DNA of 64,000 nucleotides from Colwellia sp. D2M02 (GTDB taxonomy: Bacteria > Pseudomonadota > Gammaproteobacteria > Enterobacterales > Alteromonadaceae): NCBI RefSeq assembly GCF_018860755.1, contig NZ_JAHKPW010000011.1:2823-66822 (forward strand), read 5' to 3'. Under the pieces are notes generated by a model. It saw nothing but the letters and a program-made list of their open reading frames with translations. It was not told the origin of the DNA and searched no databases. This document shows positions 46,149 to 56,130 of the stretch, one piece after another. The position numbers and the translations under genes are program-made. Within the stretch, counting starts at the first letter, position 1. Every line of letters starts with the position of its first letter.

Positions 46149-47771
46149 ATGACTACAGACGTTATAGAACAAGAATCCCACGACGAGCACCATGATGATC
46201 ACAAAATGACAGGTATCAAGCGTTGGCTATACACCACCAACCATAAAGATATTGGTACGCTCTATTTATGGTTCGCTTTTATCATGTTTTTAACTGGTGG
46301 CGCTTTTGCCATGGTTATCAGGGCAGAGCTATTTCAGCCTGGCTTACAATTAGTTGAACCTGATTTTTTTAACCAGTTAACCACAGTGCATGGTTTAATT
46401 ATGGTATTTGGCGCAATAATGCCAGCGTTCACTGGCTTTGCAAACTGGATGCTACCTATGATGGTTGGTGCGCCAGACATGGCATTACCACGTATGAATA
46501 ACTGGAGTTTTTGGATTTTACCTTTCGCGTTTAGTATTCTACTCGCTTCTTTTTTCATGGAAAGTGGCGCACCTAATTTCGGTTGGACCTTCTACGCACC
46601 GCTCTCAACCACCTACTCTAACGGTAGTACCGCCTTTTTTGTTTTTGCCGTACATATTATGGGGATTTCATCCATTATGGGGGCTATTAATATCGTTGTT
46701 ACCATAATGAATATGCGTGCTCCCGGCATGACCTACATGAAAATGCCATTATTTGTGTGGACTTTTTTTATCACCGCTTATTTATTAATTGCCGTAATGC
46801 CTGTACTCGCTGGTGTGGTTACTATGCTATTAACCGACACTTACTTCGGTACCAATTTTTTCAATGCCGCTGGTGGTGGCGACCCAGTAATGTTTCAGCA
46901 TATTTTCTGGTTCTTTGGTCATCCCGAAGTATATATTATGATTTTACCTGCCTTTGGTATTGTCTCTACTATTATTCCAGCTTTTGCCCGTAAACGTTTA
47001 TTTGGTTATAGCTCAATGGTTTACGCCACAGCGTCTATCGCTTTACTTTCATTCATTGTTTGGGCGCATCACATGTTTACTACTGGTATGCCACTCTTTG
47101 GTGAGCTGTTCTTCATGTATTGCACTATGTTAATTGCCGTTCCAACTGGGGTAAAAGTGTTTAACTGGGTCGCAACCATGTGGCGCGGTTCATTAAGCTT
47201 TGAAACGCCAATGTTATTCTCTATCGCCTTTGTTATTTTGTTTACTATTGGTGGTTTTTCAGGCTTGATGCTAGCAATGACCCCTGTCGATTTTCAATAT
47301 CATGATACTTATTTTGTGGTTGCGCACTTTCATTATGTCTTAGTGACTGGCTCGTTATTTTCTATTTTTGCTGGTACCTATTATTGGCTGCCTAAATGGA
47401 CAGGGCATATGTACAACGTCACTTTAAGTAAATGGCATTTTTGGTGCTCATTGATTTCAGTTAATTTACTGTTCTTCCCGATGCACTTCTTAGGCTTAGC
47501 GGGTATGCCGCGCAGAATTCCTGACTATGCGTTGCAATTTGCCGACTTTAACAAATGGGTCAGCATTGGTGGTTTTGCTTTTGGTTTATCGCAATTCATC
47601 TTTTTAGCCGTAATTATTAAATGCATTAAAGGTGGAAAAAAAGCACCAGCAAAACCTTGGGATGGTGCCGATGGTCTAGAATGGACAGTAGCGAGCCCTG
47701 CGCCTTATCACACCTTTACTACACCACCTTCACAAGCCGATATTGATGGAATATATAAGGACGAACACTAA
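46149..47771 (+). CDS. coxA: Cytochrome c oxidase subunit I
   Basis: A 540 aa subunit I with 12 membrane helices holding haem a and the haem a3-CuB centre. FGHPEVYIMILPAFG provides the CuB His-Tyr pair, WAHHMFTTG the other two CuB ligands, and HFHYVLVTG the haem ligands. The N-terminus is rich in His and Asp (DEHHDDHK). I begin at the ATG at 46149, 10 bases after the coxB stop with AGGGACA before it. The start proposed by the longest frame lies inside coxB and is unlikely. Confidence 0.97.
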   Translation: MTTDVIEQESHDEHHDDHKMTGIKRWLYTTNHKDIGTLYLWFAFIMFLTGGAFAMVIRAELFQPGLQLVEPDFFNQLTTVHGLIMVFGAIMPAFTGFANWMLPMMVGAPDMALPRMNNWSFWILPFAFSILLASFFMESGAPNFGWTFYAPLSTTYSNGSTAFFVFAVHIMGISSIMGAINIVVTIMNMRAPGMTYMKMPLFVWTFFITAYLLIAVMPVLAGVVTMLLTDTYFGTNFFNAAGGGDPVMFQHIFWFFGHPEVYIMILPAFGIVSTIIPAFARKRLFGYSSMVYATASIALLSFIVWAHHMFTTGMPLFGELFFMYCTMLIAVPTGVKVFNWVATMWRGSLSFETPMLFSIAFVILFTIGGFSGLMLAMTPVDFQYHDTYFVVAHFHYVLVTGSLFSIFAGTYYWLPKWTGHMYNVTLSKWHFWCSLISVNLLFFPMHFLGLAGMPRRIPDYALQFADFNKWVSIGGFAFGLSQFIFLAVIIKCIKGGKKAPAKPWDGADGLEWTVASPAPYHTFTTPPSQADIDGIYKDEH

Positions 47772-48304
47772 TGTCTGAAACAGTAAGCCATAGCAAAACC
47801 GTTAAAAAACTCAGCTTAGTGGTGCTCGCTATGTTTGGTTTTGGTTTTGCCTTGGTGCCTCTGTACGATGTTTTTTGTGATATTACCGGCCTTAATGGCA
47901 AAACTAACGATACTGCAGCCACTTACAATGCCAACGGAGTTGATGAGTCTCGCACAATTACAGTGCAGTTTATTACTCGCAATGCGCAAGGCATACCTTG
48001 GCAATTTTCACCTGTGATCAATAGCATTGATGTTCATCCTGGTGAAATGAAGTTTGTAAAATTTTATGCCAAAAACAAAGCAGATCACGCCATGACAGGC
48101 CAAGCTGTACCCTCGGTTTCACCAGGAATGGCAGCTAATTACTTTAATAAAATTGAATGCTTCTGTTTCACTAATCAACCGCTAGCTGCAGGTGAAGAGG
48201 TTGAAATGGGATTGCAGTTTTATGTAGATCAAGACTTACCCAGCGACATAAGCACCTTAACGCTCTCTTATACTTTGTACGATATTGGTAAAAAATCATC
48301 CTAA
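47771..48304 (+). CDS. ctaG: Cytochrome c oxidase assembly protein CtaG (Cox11)
   Basis: A 177 aa copper chaperone with one N-terminal helix and a periplasmic beta domain, delivering Cu to CuB of subunit I. The copper-binding CFCF (in IECFCFTNQPL) and the YDVFCDITGLNGKT stretch are family signatures. Coupled to coxA by a TAATG overlap. Confidence 0.96.
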   Translation: MSETVSHSKTVKKLSLVVLAMFGFGFALVPLYDVFCDITGLNGKTNDTAATYNANGVDESRTITVQFITRNAQGIPWQFSPVINSIDVHPGEMKFVKFYAKNKADHAMTGQAVPSVSPGMAANYFNKIECFCFTNQPLAAGEEVEMGLQFYVDQDLPSDISTLTLSYTLYDIGKKSS

Positions 48305-48330
48305 GATAATACCTTGAAAAGGGATATGAA

Positions 48331-49215
48331 ATGACTAATAAAGAATACGAAAATTACTATGTACCTAGCCAAAGTCATTGGCCTATTGTTGGGGCAATTG
48401 CTTTATTTATGATTGCCGTGGGTGCGGGAAACTATGTCACTGACTTGTCAAAAGATCAAAGCGGTTTTGGCGTTTATCTATTACTAGCAGGTATCGCCTT
48501 AATTATTTACATGTTAGTTGGTTGGTTTACTGATGTAGTGAATGAATCATTAGCGGGTAAATATTCTCATCAAATGGACCACTCTTTTAAACAAGGTATG
48601 AGCTGGTTTATTTTTTCTGAAGTGATGTTTTTTGCCGCCTTTTTTGGCGCACTGTTGTACTTGCGTGTTTTTTCTGTGCCTTGGTTAGGTGGGGCTGGTA
48701 ATAATGCTGAAACTGGCGCGGTATTATGGCCAGACTTTGTTGCCGCTTGGCCCTTATTAAAAACCCCTGGAGGCACTGAAACAACGGCAATGGGTTGGTA
48801 TGGTTTACCGCTGATTAATACGGTGATATTACTCACCTCATCTATTACCGCTCATTTTGCTCACAGCGCCTTAATGAAAGACAATCGCCGTCAGCTAAAA
48901 GTATGGCTCGGTATTACTATTTTGCTGGGTATCGCATTCATCTTTTTCCAAATTCAAGAATACGCCCACGGTTATTCTGAAGAAATGCGCCTTTATTTAA
49001 CCAGTGGTGTTTATGGTAATAGCTTTTATTTGCTAACGGGCTTTCACGGCATGCACGTTACCTTGGGTTGTATCATGCTGATTATTATGTGGTTTAGAGT
49101 CCTTAAAGGACACTTCACGCCAAAAAATCACTTTGCCTTTCAAGCCGCTAACTGGTACTGGCATTTTGTTGATGTTGTCTGGATTATGCTGTTTATTTTT
49201 GTATATATTATTTAG
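48331..49215 (+). CDS. coxC: Cytochrome c oxidase subunit III
   Basis: A 294 aa seven-helix subunit III, which stabilises the oxidase. Typical parts are SEVMFFAAFFGALLYLR, GFHGMHVTLGC and NWYWHFVDVVWIMLFIFVYI at the end. It starts 26 bases after ctaG with AAAGGGA upstream. Confidence 0.97.
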   Translation: MTNKEYENYYVPSQSHWPIVGAIALFMIAVGAGNYVTDLSKDQSGFGVYLLLAGIALIIYMLVGWFTDVVNESLAGKYSHQMDHSFKQGMSWFIFSEVMFFAAFFGALLYLRVFSVPWLGGAGNNAETGAVLWPDFVAAWPLLKTPGGTETTAMGWYGLPLINTVILLTSSITAHFAHSALMKDNRRQLKVWLGITILLGIAFIFFQIQEYAHGYSEEMRLYLTSGVYGNSFYLLTGFHGMHVTLGCIMLIIMWFRVLKGHFTPKNHFAFQAANWYWHFVDVVWIMLFIFVYII

Positions 49216-49227
49216 TGGGGCACGTCT

Positions 49228-50052
49228 TTGGTAGTACGAGCGCATGATGCTAAAAGTTCATGGATGACAACACTACTTTGGCTAATATTTACCTTAGTAG
49301 TGTTTAGCATACTAGTACGTTTAAGTATTTGGCAATACGATCGTGGTCAACAAAAAGAGCAACGTTTAATGCGCATAACACAGCTTAGCCAAAATGATCC
49401 GCTGTCTCTAACACAGCTATTGGCTTTACCTGCCTCCGAAAACCTTAATGATTACCCCGTAAGCATTACGGGAACTTTTGATAATCATGTGCTGTTTTTG
49501 CTAGACAACCAAGTTGAAAGTGGCACCTTAGGTTATCGTGTGCTGCAATTACTACGCAGCGAAAATGTAAGTGCATTAATTAACTTAGGCTGGGTAAAAG
49601 GCTCCATCAACCGCCAAGAATTACCTGATATTCAAGCTATTACAGGTCAATATCAATTTACAGGTCATGTACGCTTGGTTGAAACCGGTATTATGCTACA
49701 AGCGCAACACTTCGCCGAGGCAAGTTGGCCGTTAAGAATACAGCAAATAGAATTAAATAAGTTTTCAACTTTACTTAATGAGCCTATTTTACCTTTTGTA
49801 ATTTATGTCGATGCACAAGAAAAGCTAGGTTATTTAAAAAATTGGCAGGCTGTTGTGATGCCGCCAGCCAAACATTTTGGCTACTCCGTACAATGGGCAG
49901 GCTTAGCGGTCACATGGTTGTTATTAATGCTATGGCTTAAATTCTCTCGTACTAATCATACAAAGCCTAAAACGGTTACAAAAGCTCTCAAGAACAATTC
50001 TCCAACAAAACACGCTTATAATAAAAATAATGAGGCCATTAAATATGACTAA
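49228..50052 (+). CDS. SURF1 family oxidase assembly protein
   Basis: A 274 aa protein with helices at both ends (about 12-30 and 215-235) and a periplasmic domain, as in SURF1/Shy1, which helps insert haem a into subunit I. LSIWQYDRGQQKEQRL and NLGWVKGS.NRQELP fit the family. The proposed start is a TTG at 49228 with TGGGGCA upstream; an ATG at 49264 would shorten the cytoplasmic lead. The C-terminal 30 residues are a Lys/Asn-rich tail. Confidence 0.88.
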   Translation: MVVRAHDAKSSWMTTLLWLIFTLVVFSILVRLSIWQYDRGQQKEQRLMRITQLSQNDPLSLTQLLALPASENLNDYPVSITGTFDNHVLFLLDNQVESGTLGYRVLQLLRSENVSALINLGWVKGSINRQELPDIQAITGQYQFTGHVRLVETGIMLQAQHFAEASWPLRIQQIELNKFSTLLNEPILPFVIYVDAQEKLGYLKNWQAVVMPPAKHFGYSVQWAGLAVTWLLLMLWLKFSRTNHTKPKTVTKALKNNSPTKHAYNKNNEAIKYD

Positions 50053-50686
50053 TATTAATATGTCACCCGAGACTGATATGGTGATAAAGCCCAACAGAAA
50101 CAGACAAAGTTTACTGTTATTGCTGGTGGTTTTTGCCTTACCCGTTATTTTGGCAAAATTAGCCTTAGAGCAGAAGTGGTTAGAGTTTGGTGTAACCAAC
50201 CAAGGAGAGTTAATTAATAAAAGTCTCACCTTAACCGATTTAGGTATTGAGCAAAGTCAATTTGAACACCAATGGCTTATTATGTATTTACTACCGGCGC
50301 AATGTCATAAAAGTTGTCAGCAAACCCTAGAAACTGTACACAATAGTTATGTCGCTTTAGGCAAAGAAATGCCCAGAATTACTCCCGTGGCATTAAAACA
50401 ACATGAGTTTTCTGTAGAGCAATCTCAACGTTTAGCGAAAAGCCAATGGCAAATTATGCCAATGCCTCAACAAGCGTTACAGCATATAAGCTCAACGCAA
50501 ATAGTTATTGCTGATCCCTTAGGTAATATTATTTTAAGTTACAACCCTCATGGTGATACGGCAAGCCAACTTGATTCTGCAAACACCTCAGCAGAAGCGC
50601 AAAGCGACTCAACGCAACAAACACGTTTAGGTAAAGCCATTATTACCGACATGAAAAAACTCCTTAAGTATTCTAAGGTAGGTTGA
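50045..50686 (+). CDS. Oxidase-cluster membrane protein with CxxxC motif
   Basis: A 213 aa protein with one N-terminal helix (about 18-36) and a periplasmic thioredoxin-like part. The only cysteine pair is CHKSC, a CX3C motif as in SCO copper chaperones but without their surrounding sequence. Such unnamed proteins are common between SURF1 and ctaA in gammaproteobacterial cox operons. A role in copper delivery or disulfide exchange is inference. I start at ATG 50045, nine bases after GAGG and overlapping SURF1 by 8; an ATG at 50030 is possible. Confidence 0.75.
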   Translation: MTNINMSPETDMVIKPNRNRQSLLLLLVVFALPVILAKLALEQKWLEFGVTNQGELINKSLTLTDLGIEQSQFEHQWLIMYLLPAQCHKSCQQTLETVHNSYVALGKEMPRITPVALKQHEFSVEQSQRLAKSQWQIMPMPQQALQHISSTQIVIADPLGNIILSYNPHGDTASQLDSANTSAEAQSDSTQQTRLGKAIITDMKKLLKYSKVG

Positions 50687-50688
50687 GT

Positions 50689-51795
50689 ATGGAAAACTCT
50701 GCAAATAACAATATTATCGCCTTACGTCGCTTAGTGTTAATAAGTATCGTATTAACCATTTTTGTGATTGGCTTAGGTGCTTATACGCGTTTAACACATG
50801 CTGGGCTTGGCTGCCCTGATTGGCCAACCTGTTATGGCTTACTTGATGTACCACAAACCAGTGAACAAATAGCCGCGGCAGAGAAAGCGTTCCCTGAACG
50901 AGCAGTAGAGCCAGAAAAGGCATGGAATGAAATGATCCATCGCTATTTTGCTGGTGCGTTAGGGTTATTTATTGTTGCCATTGCTTTTATTTCAATAAAG
51001 CTGAGAATAAAACACAAAACATCAACAAAAACACCTTTGCTATTGCCTTTACTTGCTTTAGCCGTGGTTATATTTCAAGCTGCATTGGGTATGTGGACGG
51101 TCACCTTAATGTTAATGCCCGTGATTGTTATGGGGCATTTACTCGGTGGTTTCACCACACTGTGCTTATTGTTTCTTTTATATTTAAAGCTCAACCCTGA
51201 GTTATACAATAAGAAAATTGAAGCAGCAATAAGTGATAAAGCGGTAACAATAAATTCCAATGCCGCAACTCAAATTAAAAAAACGTCTTCATACCAACGC
51301 TTTGCCATAGTCGGTATTGTTATTTTAACCATGCAAATTGCGTTAGGCGGTTGGACTTCTTCAAATTATGCAGCCTTAAGTTGTATTGAATTACCTATTT
51401 GCCAAGGAGACTGGCAAAACCAACTTAATTTCAAAGAAGCTTTTACTTTATTGCCTCCACCACAAAAAAGTTATGAATTTGGTCACTTAGACCACCACGA
51501 ACGACTCACCATTCATGTCGTGCATCGTTTAGGCGCTATTGTTACTAGCCTGTATTTGCTATGGCTAGTTATCGCCACCTTAAAAAAATACCCCATACGG
51601 CAAGTCCAAATATCTTGCGCCGTGTTGGTGTTATTTTTGGTGACCCAAGTCAGTTTAGGTATTAGTAATATTTGGTTTAAATTACCGCTCAATGTTGCGG
51701 TTGCACACAACTTAGTTGCCGCCTTGTTAATGTTAAGTTTGATTTCATTAGCATATCAGCTCACCCAACACTCACGAGGTAGTTGTCATGAGTAG
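50689..51795 (+). CDS. ctaA: Haem A synthase (COX15/CtaA)
   Basis: A 368 aa eight-helix enzyme that oxidises haem O to haem [22 protein letters not shown], the EMIHRYFAG histidine, a second half with [21 protein letters not shown], and HVVHRLGA are the family motifs. The cysteine pair in each half is present. ATG at 50689 follows the previous stop by two bases. Confidence 0.95.
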   Translation: MENSANNNIIALRRLVLISIVLTIFVIGLGAYTRLTHAGLGCPDWPTCYGLLDVPQTSEQIAAAEKAFPERAVEPEKAWNEMIHRYFAGALGLFIVAIAFISIKLRIKHKTSTKTPLLLPLLALAVVIFQAALGMWTVTLMLMPVIVMGHLLGGFTTLCLLFLLYLKLNPELYNKKIEAAISDKAVTINSNAATQIKKTSSYQRFAIVGIVILTMQIALGGWTSSNYAALSCIELPICQGDWQNQLNFKEAFTLLPPPQKSYEFGHLDHHERLTIHVVHRLGAIVTSLYLLWLVIATLKKYPIRQVQISCAVLVLFLVTQVSLGISNIWFKLPLNVAVAHNLVAALLMLSLISLAYQLTQHSRGSCHE

Positions 51796-52765
51796 ATTAA
51801 TTCATTCAAACCTTAATAAAGCATTAGTTAAAAGTGTTCCTGAAACCATGCCTGTTACCCTCAGTGAGTCCAATAAAAACAGGGTACTAAGCCATATAAA
51901 AAACTGGCGCGCTTATTATGATATTACCAAGCCGAAAGTCGTCGCTTTATTAGTGTTAACAGCGCTAGTCGGTATGAGTTTATCGGTACCCGGCGCTTTG
52001 CCTTGGCAAGTTCTTATTCCCGCTATGCTAGGTATTGGGCTACTTTCTTCAGCAGCTGCCGCCATTAATCATATTGTCGATAAAAACATTGATACTGTGA
52101 TGGGACGCACACACAACCGACCTTTACCTGAAGGAAAAATAACAACACAAAGCGCCATTACTTTTGCTGTAAGTTTAGCGGTTATAGGGTTTGCGTTATT
52201 ATATGGCTTAGTCAACCCATTAACAGCTTACTTAACTTTGTCTGGTTTAGTCGGTTATAGCTTTATTTATACGTTGTACTTAAAACGAGCAACACCGCAA
52301 AATATTACGATTGGTGGTTTAGCTGGCGCTATTCCGCCATTATTGGGTTGGACCGCCATGACCAACGAAGTCTCTGGCAATGCGTTGTTATTAGTATTAA
52401 TAATCTTTACTTGGACACCACCTCATTTTTGGGCGTTGGCCATTCATCGTAAAGATGAGTATGCCAAAGTAAATATCCCTATGTTACCTGTAACGCATGG
52501 GGTGGAATTTACCAAAACTCAAATACTGTTATATACGGTACTACTCTTTGTAGTAAGCTTATTACCTTACTTAGTTGGTATGAGCGATATACTCTATTTA
52601 GTATCAGCCTGCATTCTTAATACGATTTTTTTTGCTTATGCATGGCAATTGAAATTTCATGCAAAAGCTGACACCGCTATGGCAACCTTTAAATTTTCTA
52701 TTGTGCATTTAATGTTGCTATTTATTGCCTTACTTGCCGATCATTATTTAATGGCGATTAGCTAA
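51788..52765 (+). CDS. ctaB: Protohaem IX farnesyltransferase (haem O synthase)
   Basis: A 325 aa membrane prenyltransferase (UbiA family) adding farnesyl to haem B. The Asp-rich motif is [21 protein letters not shown], with the second in [16 protein letters not shown]. There are about nine helices. The ATG overlaps the ctaA stop by 8 bases. Confidence 0.96.
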   Translation: MSRLIHSNLNKALVKSVPETMPVTLSESNKNRVLSHIKNWRAYYDITKPKVVALLVLTALVGMSLSVPGALPWQVLIPAMLGIGLLSSAAAAINHIVDKNIDTVMGRTHNRPLPEGKITTQSAITFAVSLAVIGFALLYGLVNPLTAYLTLSGLVGYSFIYTLYLKRATPQNITIGGLAGAIPPLLGWTAMTNEVSGNALLLVLIIFTWTPPHFWALAIHRKDEYAKVNIPMLPVTHGVEFTKTQILLYTVLLFVVSLLPYLVGMSDILYLVSACILNTIFFAYAWQLKFHAKADTAMATFKFSIVHLMLLFIALLADHYLMAIS

Positions 52766-52825
52766 CAACAGTTTAGTGGTAAATCACTATACCGACACTG
52801 ATACAATTAACTTGAGAATAATTTC

Positions 52826-53467
52826 ATGAATAAAATGCTCTACGCCATTGCCATTATAGTTTCAGTAAGCATTGGCGCAGTTGCCTTTCAGTTTCTTGCT
52901 ACCACTGAGTCAACCGATTATGCATTGTACTACCAAGAACCAAGAACTATCCCAGCGTTTGAGCTTACCGATGAAGACGGCAATAGCTTTGCAAATAGTG
53001 CTCTAGAAAATCATTGGTCTTTCGCTTTTTTAGGTTATACCTCCTGCCCTGATGTTTGCCCTATTACCTTACAAAGCCTGAATGCTATTTATGATGACTT
53101 ACAACAAATCGCCAATAACAGCCAAGTTTTGCTTATTTCCGCTGATCCCAAACGAGATAGCCAAGAAAAACTTGCTCAATATATTGCTTATTTTAATCCC
53201 GAGTTTAAAGCGCTCCGTGCCGAACATAATGTTTTATTCCCGTTTACCCGTAGTTTAGGATTAATGTACGCTATCACTGACGATACCAATGATAATGCTA
53301 ACAATGTTGAAAATTACTGGGTTGATCACAGTGCCTCGCTCATTTTAATTAATCCTGACGGTAAAATTTCTGCCATTTTCAAACCAGAGCAAGCCTTAGG
53401 TGAAGTCCCCAGTATTAACACTGAGCAAGTGTTAACCGATTTTAAAAAAATCGTCGCTTTAGATTAA
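52826..53467 (+). CDS. SCO1/SenC/PrrC copper chaperone
   Basis: A 213 aa thioredoxin-fold protein with an N-terminal anchor helix and the CX3C motif in GYTSCPDVCPITL, with the partner His in VDHSASL. SCO proteins load copper into CuA of subunit II, so this completes the assembly set. It lies 60 bases after ctaB. Confidence 0.95.
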   Translation: MNKMLYAIAIIVSVSIGAVAFQFLATTESTDYALYYQEPRTIPAFELTDEDGNSFANSALENHWSFAFLGYTSCPDVCPITLQSLNAIYDDLQQIANNSQVLLISADPKRDSQEKLAQYIAYFNPEFKALRAEHNVLFPFTRSLGLMYAITDDTNDNANNVENYWVDHSASLILINPDGKISAIFKPEQALGEVPSINTEQVLTDFKKIVALD

Positions 53468-53500
53468 GCAAAGCGACTACCAATTAATAACATCATTCGT

Positions 53501-55897
53501 TTAAAATTGAATACTCATTGTTAGCTTAATTGTGCCAGGTAAACCTTGCGCTAATAAACGAGAGCCTGTTGCCGCCCAATATTTCTCATTCGTTATATTT
53601 TGACCATATAAGCTAAACTCAACTTGATGATTAAGTAACATTGTTTGATAGTTTGCACCTATATCAAACAACGTATAACTATCAGCAAAAGCACTATTGA
53701 GAGCATCGACAGCGCGATCACCCGTATAGAATGCACCTGCGGTAACACTTAAACCCTCAATACTAGGCATATTATACTTAATAAATACTGAGGCAGTGTG
53801 CTCTGGAGTATTTTCTATACGTTTTGATGTCAGTAGCTCACTACTGGTTTTTTCCTGCTGAGCGTGAATATAAGTAGCATTAACCATAAGAGATAAGTTA
53901 TCGGTTAGCTCACCTGAAGCGCTCACCTCAACTCCTTGATAAACCGCGCGACCGTCTTGCACAAAATAGTTAGTTACGGGGTCAATAAAAGCTGAAACCC
54001 TATCAATATCAAAATAAGCTGCGGTAAAAAATAGCCCTTGTTCAGACTGGTATTTAAGCCCTACTTCTTGCTGTTCGCTCACAGCAGCAGGTAATACTTC
54101 CCCTGCATTTTTAGCTATTCCTTGTGCTAAACCACCTTCCTCTAACCCTTCAATATAACTAGCATATAATGTCAAATTTTCTGTGGGCTGAATTAAAATA
54201 CTACCCGATAATGAGCCTATTTTGTCATAATAATCACTCGTAAAGCTTTCATTTTTGTAATCGGTGTAACGGTAACCTAAAGTCAATGCTAGCCATTGCG
54301 TTATTTGTGAATGTGTCGCTAAATATAAGCCTTTTTGTTCTTTATCTATTTCATTTTTTACGGTGCGTTGTGGTGTATCAACGGCTGCGATATTTTCAGG
54401 ATGGTATAAGTCTTGAGACCACGCCCCTTGCTTTACCTTTTCGGGGATCACTGCATTACTGGTATTTAAAGAACCTCCTGCAATAACTTGATGGAAAATA
54501 TCTCCAGTATTAAAGCCACCTGACAATTTAATATCAACAACCTTATTATCATACTCAGTCTCAGGAAAAGTTGATAATGCGACTTTACCGCCACTACCAG
54601 AATCGATATCAAAACCATAAAATGATGAGTAGCGTCTAGTATTTATTGAATACGAACGACCAGCCGCAAATGTTCCTTGCCAAAACTCAGAAAAATCATA
54701 AGTGAGTGACCCTAGTAAATTATATGATTCTGCCTCAGCCTTAAACCACTCAGCACCATGATTAGTGGAAGGCTCTAATAAAGGAGGTAAAGTAATCTCT
54801 CCATCACTATTCGCTAATAAGTAATATTCTGTCTGCTCAGTAATATCCCTACTAATATATTCACCATCAAATTCAAAGCGTAATGATTCACTTAACGATA
54901 AATCGTAACCAATAGAAGCAAAATGACGATCACCTGAGCTTCTATCAACACCAAGATCTTCATTGGCAGTTACTAAATTAATACGTACACCTGAATTATC
55001 AAAGGTTTTTTCAATATCTACGTTTACACCTAAACTACCGTGATTACTTGCGAAAGCCTCTGCTGTAACCTTATTTTCGTAAGCTCTTTCGGTTACCAAA
55101 TTAATAACACCCGATGGAGAGCCAAAACCATAATATAGCCCTGATGCACCTTTAAGCACCTCAACTCTATCTTTGTTCTCTAACGGCATTTGTATGTAGT
55201 TAGATAAAGGTAAAACACCATTCAAGCGGTAATTAGTATTATTTTCTAAACGAATACCACGAATTGCCAAATTGCTATAAATTGCCGTATTAATTTGTGC
55301 ATAACTTACCCCTGCAGTATTTCTAACCGCATCTGCTAAAGATGAAGCTTGCTGCGCCTCTAGTAACTCTTTAGTTAAAATACTCGTTGTTAATGCTGTA
55401 TCTAAAACTCGGCTATTGCGAAAAGTGCCTGCTTGTACATAGTTGGCAGCAAAGCTTCTTGGTCTATCCGTTGTGATAACAATAGTTTCAAGTGTATTTT
55501 TCACAACCGCATCGTCATTAGTTATTAAACCTGTTTCAGCTTCAATCGTTTGTTTAGCTAATTTTTCCTTAACGATCACCGCATTGGGTGATTTCCACAC
55601 GGCGATTAGCCCCGTGTTATCTAATAATATATCTAACGCTACAGCGGCCTGATATTGCCCTTTCAGTGATTGAGTAGACAACCCTATTACAGCCTCATCT
55701 TTAACAAATAGCTGCACACCCGCCACATGGCTAAACTGTGTTAAAGCCTCTTTAAATGACACTGTAGAAATATCAAAATTAATACGTTGTTGTTGGTAAT
55801 TCAAACTGCCGTCAGTTTGATTGGCTATTGCAGGAAACGCCGCCATGCTTGCTAACACCAAAGCAGATGTTAACGCGGATACTGTAAATAAAGACAT
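53501..55897 (-). CDS. TonB-dependent siderophore receptor with STN domain, copy 1
   Basis: A 798 aa outer membrane receptor. Signal peptide is at 1-25 (AIA-NQ). An STN signalling domain lies at about 35-105 (INFDISTVSFKEALTQFSHVAGVQLFV, LLDNTGLIAVW), followed by a plug with SILTKELLEAQQASSLADAVRNTAGVSYAQ, IRGIRLENNTNYRLNG and VEVLKGASGLYYGFGSPSGVINLVT. The barrel ends in IKLTMSIQF. STN receptors signal ligand arrival to FecR. The plug pattern is that of siderophore receptors such as FhuE and FpvA. Signal and STN region are almost identical to those of the next receptor. Confidence 0.94.
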   Translation of the reverse strand: MSLFTVSALTSALVLASMAAFPAIANQTDGSLNYQQQRINFDISTVSFKEALTQFSHVAGVQLFVKDEAVIGLSTQSLKGQYQAAVALDILLDNTGLIAVWKSPNAVIVKEKLAKQTIEAETGLITNDDAVVKNTLETIVITTDRPRSFAANYVQAGTFRNSRVLDTALTTSILTKELLEAQQASSLADAVRNTAGVSYAQINTAIYSNLAIRGIRLENNTNYRLNGVLPLSNYIQMPLENKDRVEVLKGASGLYYGFGSPSGVINLVTERAYENKVTAEAFASNHGSLGVNVDIEKTFDNSGVRINLVTANEDLGVDRSSGDRHFASIGYDLSLSESLRFEFDGEYISRDITEQTEYYLLANSDGEITLPPLLEPSTNHGAEWFKAEAESYNLLGSLTYDFSEFWQGTFAAGRSYSINTRRYSSFYGFDIDSGSGGKVALSTFPETEYDNKVVDIKLSGGFNTGDIFHQVIAGGSLNTSNAVIPEKVKQGAWSQDLYHPENIAAVDTPQRTVKNEIDKEQKGLYLATHSQITQWLALTLGYRYTDYKNESFTSDYYDKIGSLSGSILIQPTENLTLYASYIEGLEEGGLAQGIAKNAGEVLPAAVSEQQEVGLKYQSEQGLFFTAAYFDIDRVSAFIDPVTNYFVQDGRAVYQGVEVSASGELTDNLSLMVNATYIHAQQEKTSSELLTSKRIENTPEHTASVFIKYNMPSIEGLSVTAGAFYTGDRAVDALNSAFADSYTLFDIGANYQTMLLNHQVEFSLYGQNITNEKYWAATGSRLLAQGLPGTIKLTMSIQF

Positions 55898-55909
55898 ACT
55901 CCACCTATA

Positions 55910-55940
55910 AATAATAACAATTACTATTTACAATAACGAT
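55910..55940 (-). promoter_or_regulatory. Fur-like site before receptor copy 1
   Basis: Minus strand AAATAGTAATTGTTATTATT, with two near-repeats of the Fur hexamer GATAAT in relaxed form, 13 to 43 bases before the start codon. The same bases precede copy 2. Confidence 0.45.
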
Positions 55941-55985
55941 ATAAAAAACAAAACCCGTAAATTAATTGAAAATAATTTACGGGTT
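55941..55985 (-). terminator. Terminator between the two receptor genes
   Basis: AACCCGTAAATTA pairs with TAATTTACGGGTT; on the minus strand it is followed by TTGTTTTTTAT. It ends transcripts from receptor copy 2 just before the promoter of copy 1. Confidence 0.7.
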
Positions 55986-56130
55986 ACTTTAAAGTTATAA
56001 AGACATACATAGCGTTTGCTTATTTTCGTCAACAATACAATAGCGCTATATAATCTGAAGTCAGCTTAAGTTTACTTATAGTGGACTAGCTATCTCATTT
56101 ACCACTCCTATACAATCAACTCTCTCGAAC

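Larger units (their letters stand above)
55575..55985 (-). repeat. Direct repeat copy 1: receptor promoter plus signal/STN coding region
   Basis: About 410 bases that match 58258-58670 at roughly 95 percent by eye: the 5' coding end of the receptor (through the STN domain), its leader with the Fur-like site, and the terminator hairpin before it. The receptor bodies beyond are unrelated at DNA level. Confidence 0.85.

Noticed and set aside
53453-53477. Terminator hairpin GTCGCTTT/AAAGCGAC after the SCO gene
   Set aside because: The stem begins inside the coding end and no T-run follows on the plus strand; support too weak.
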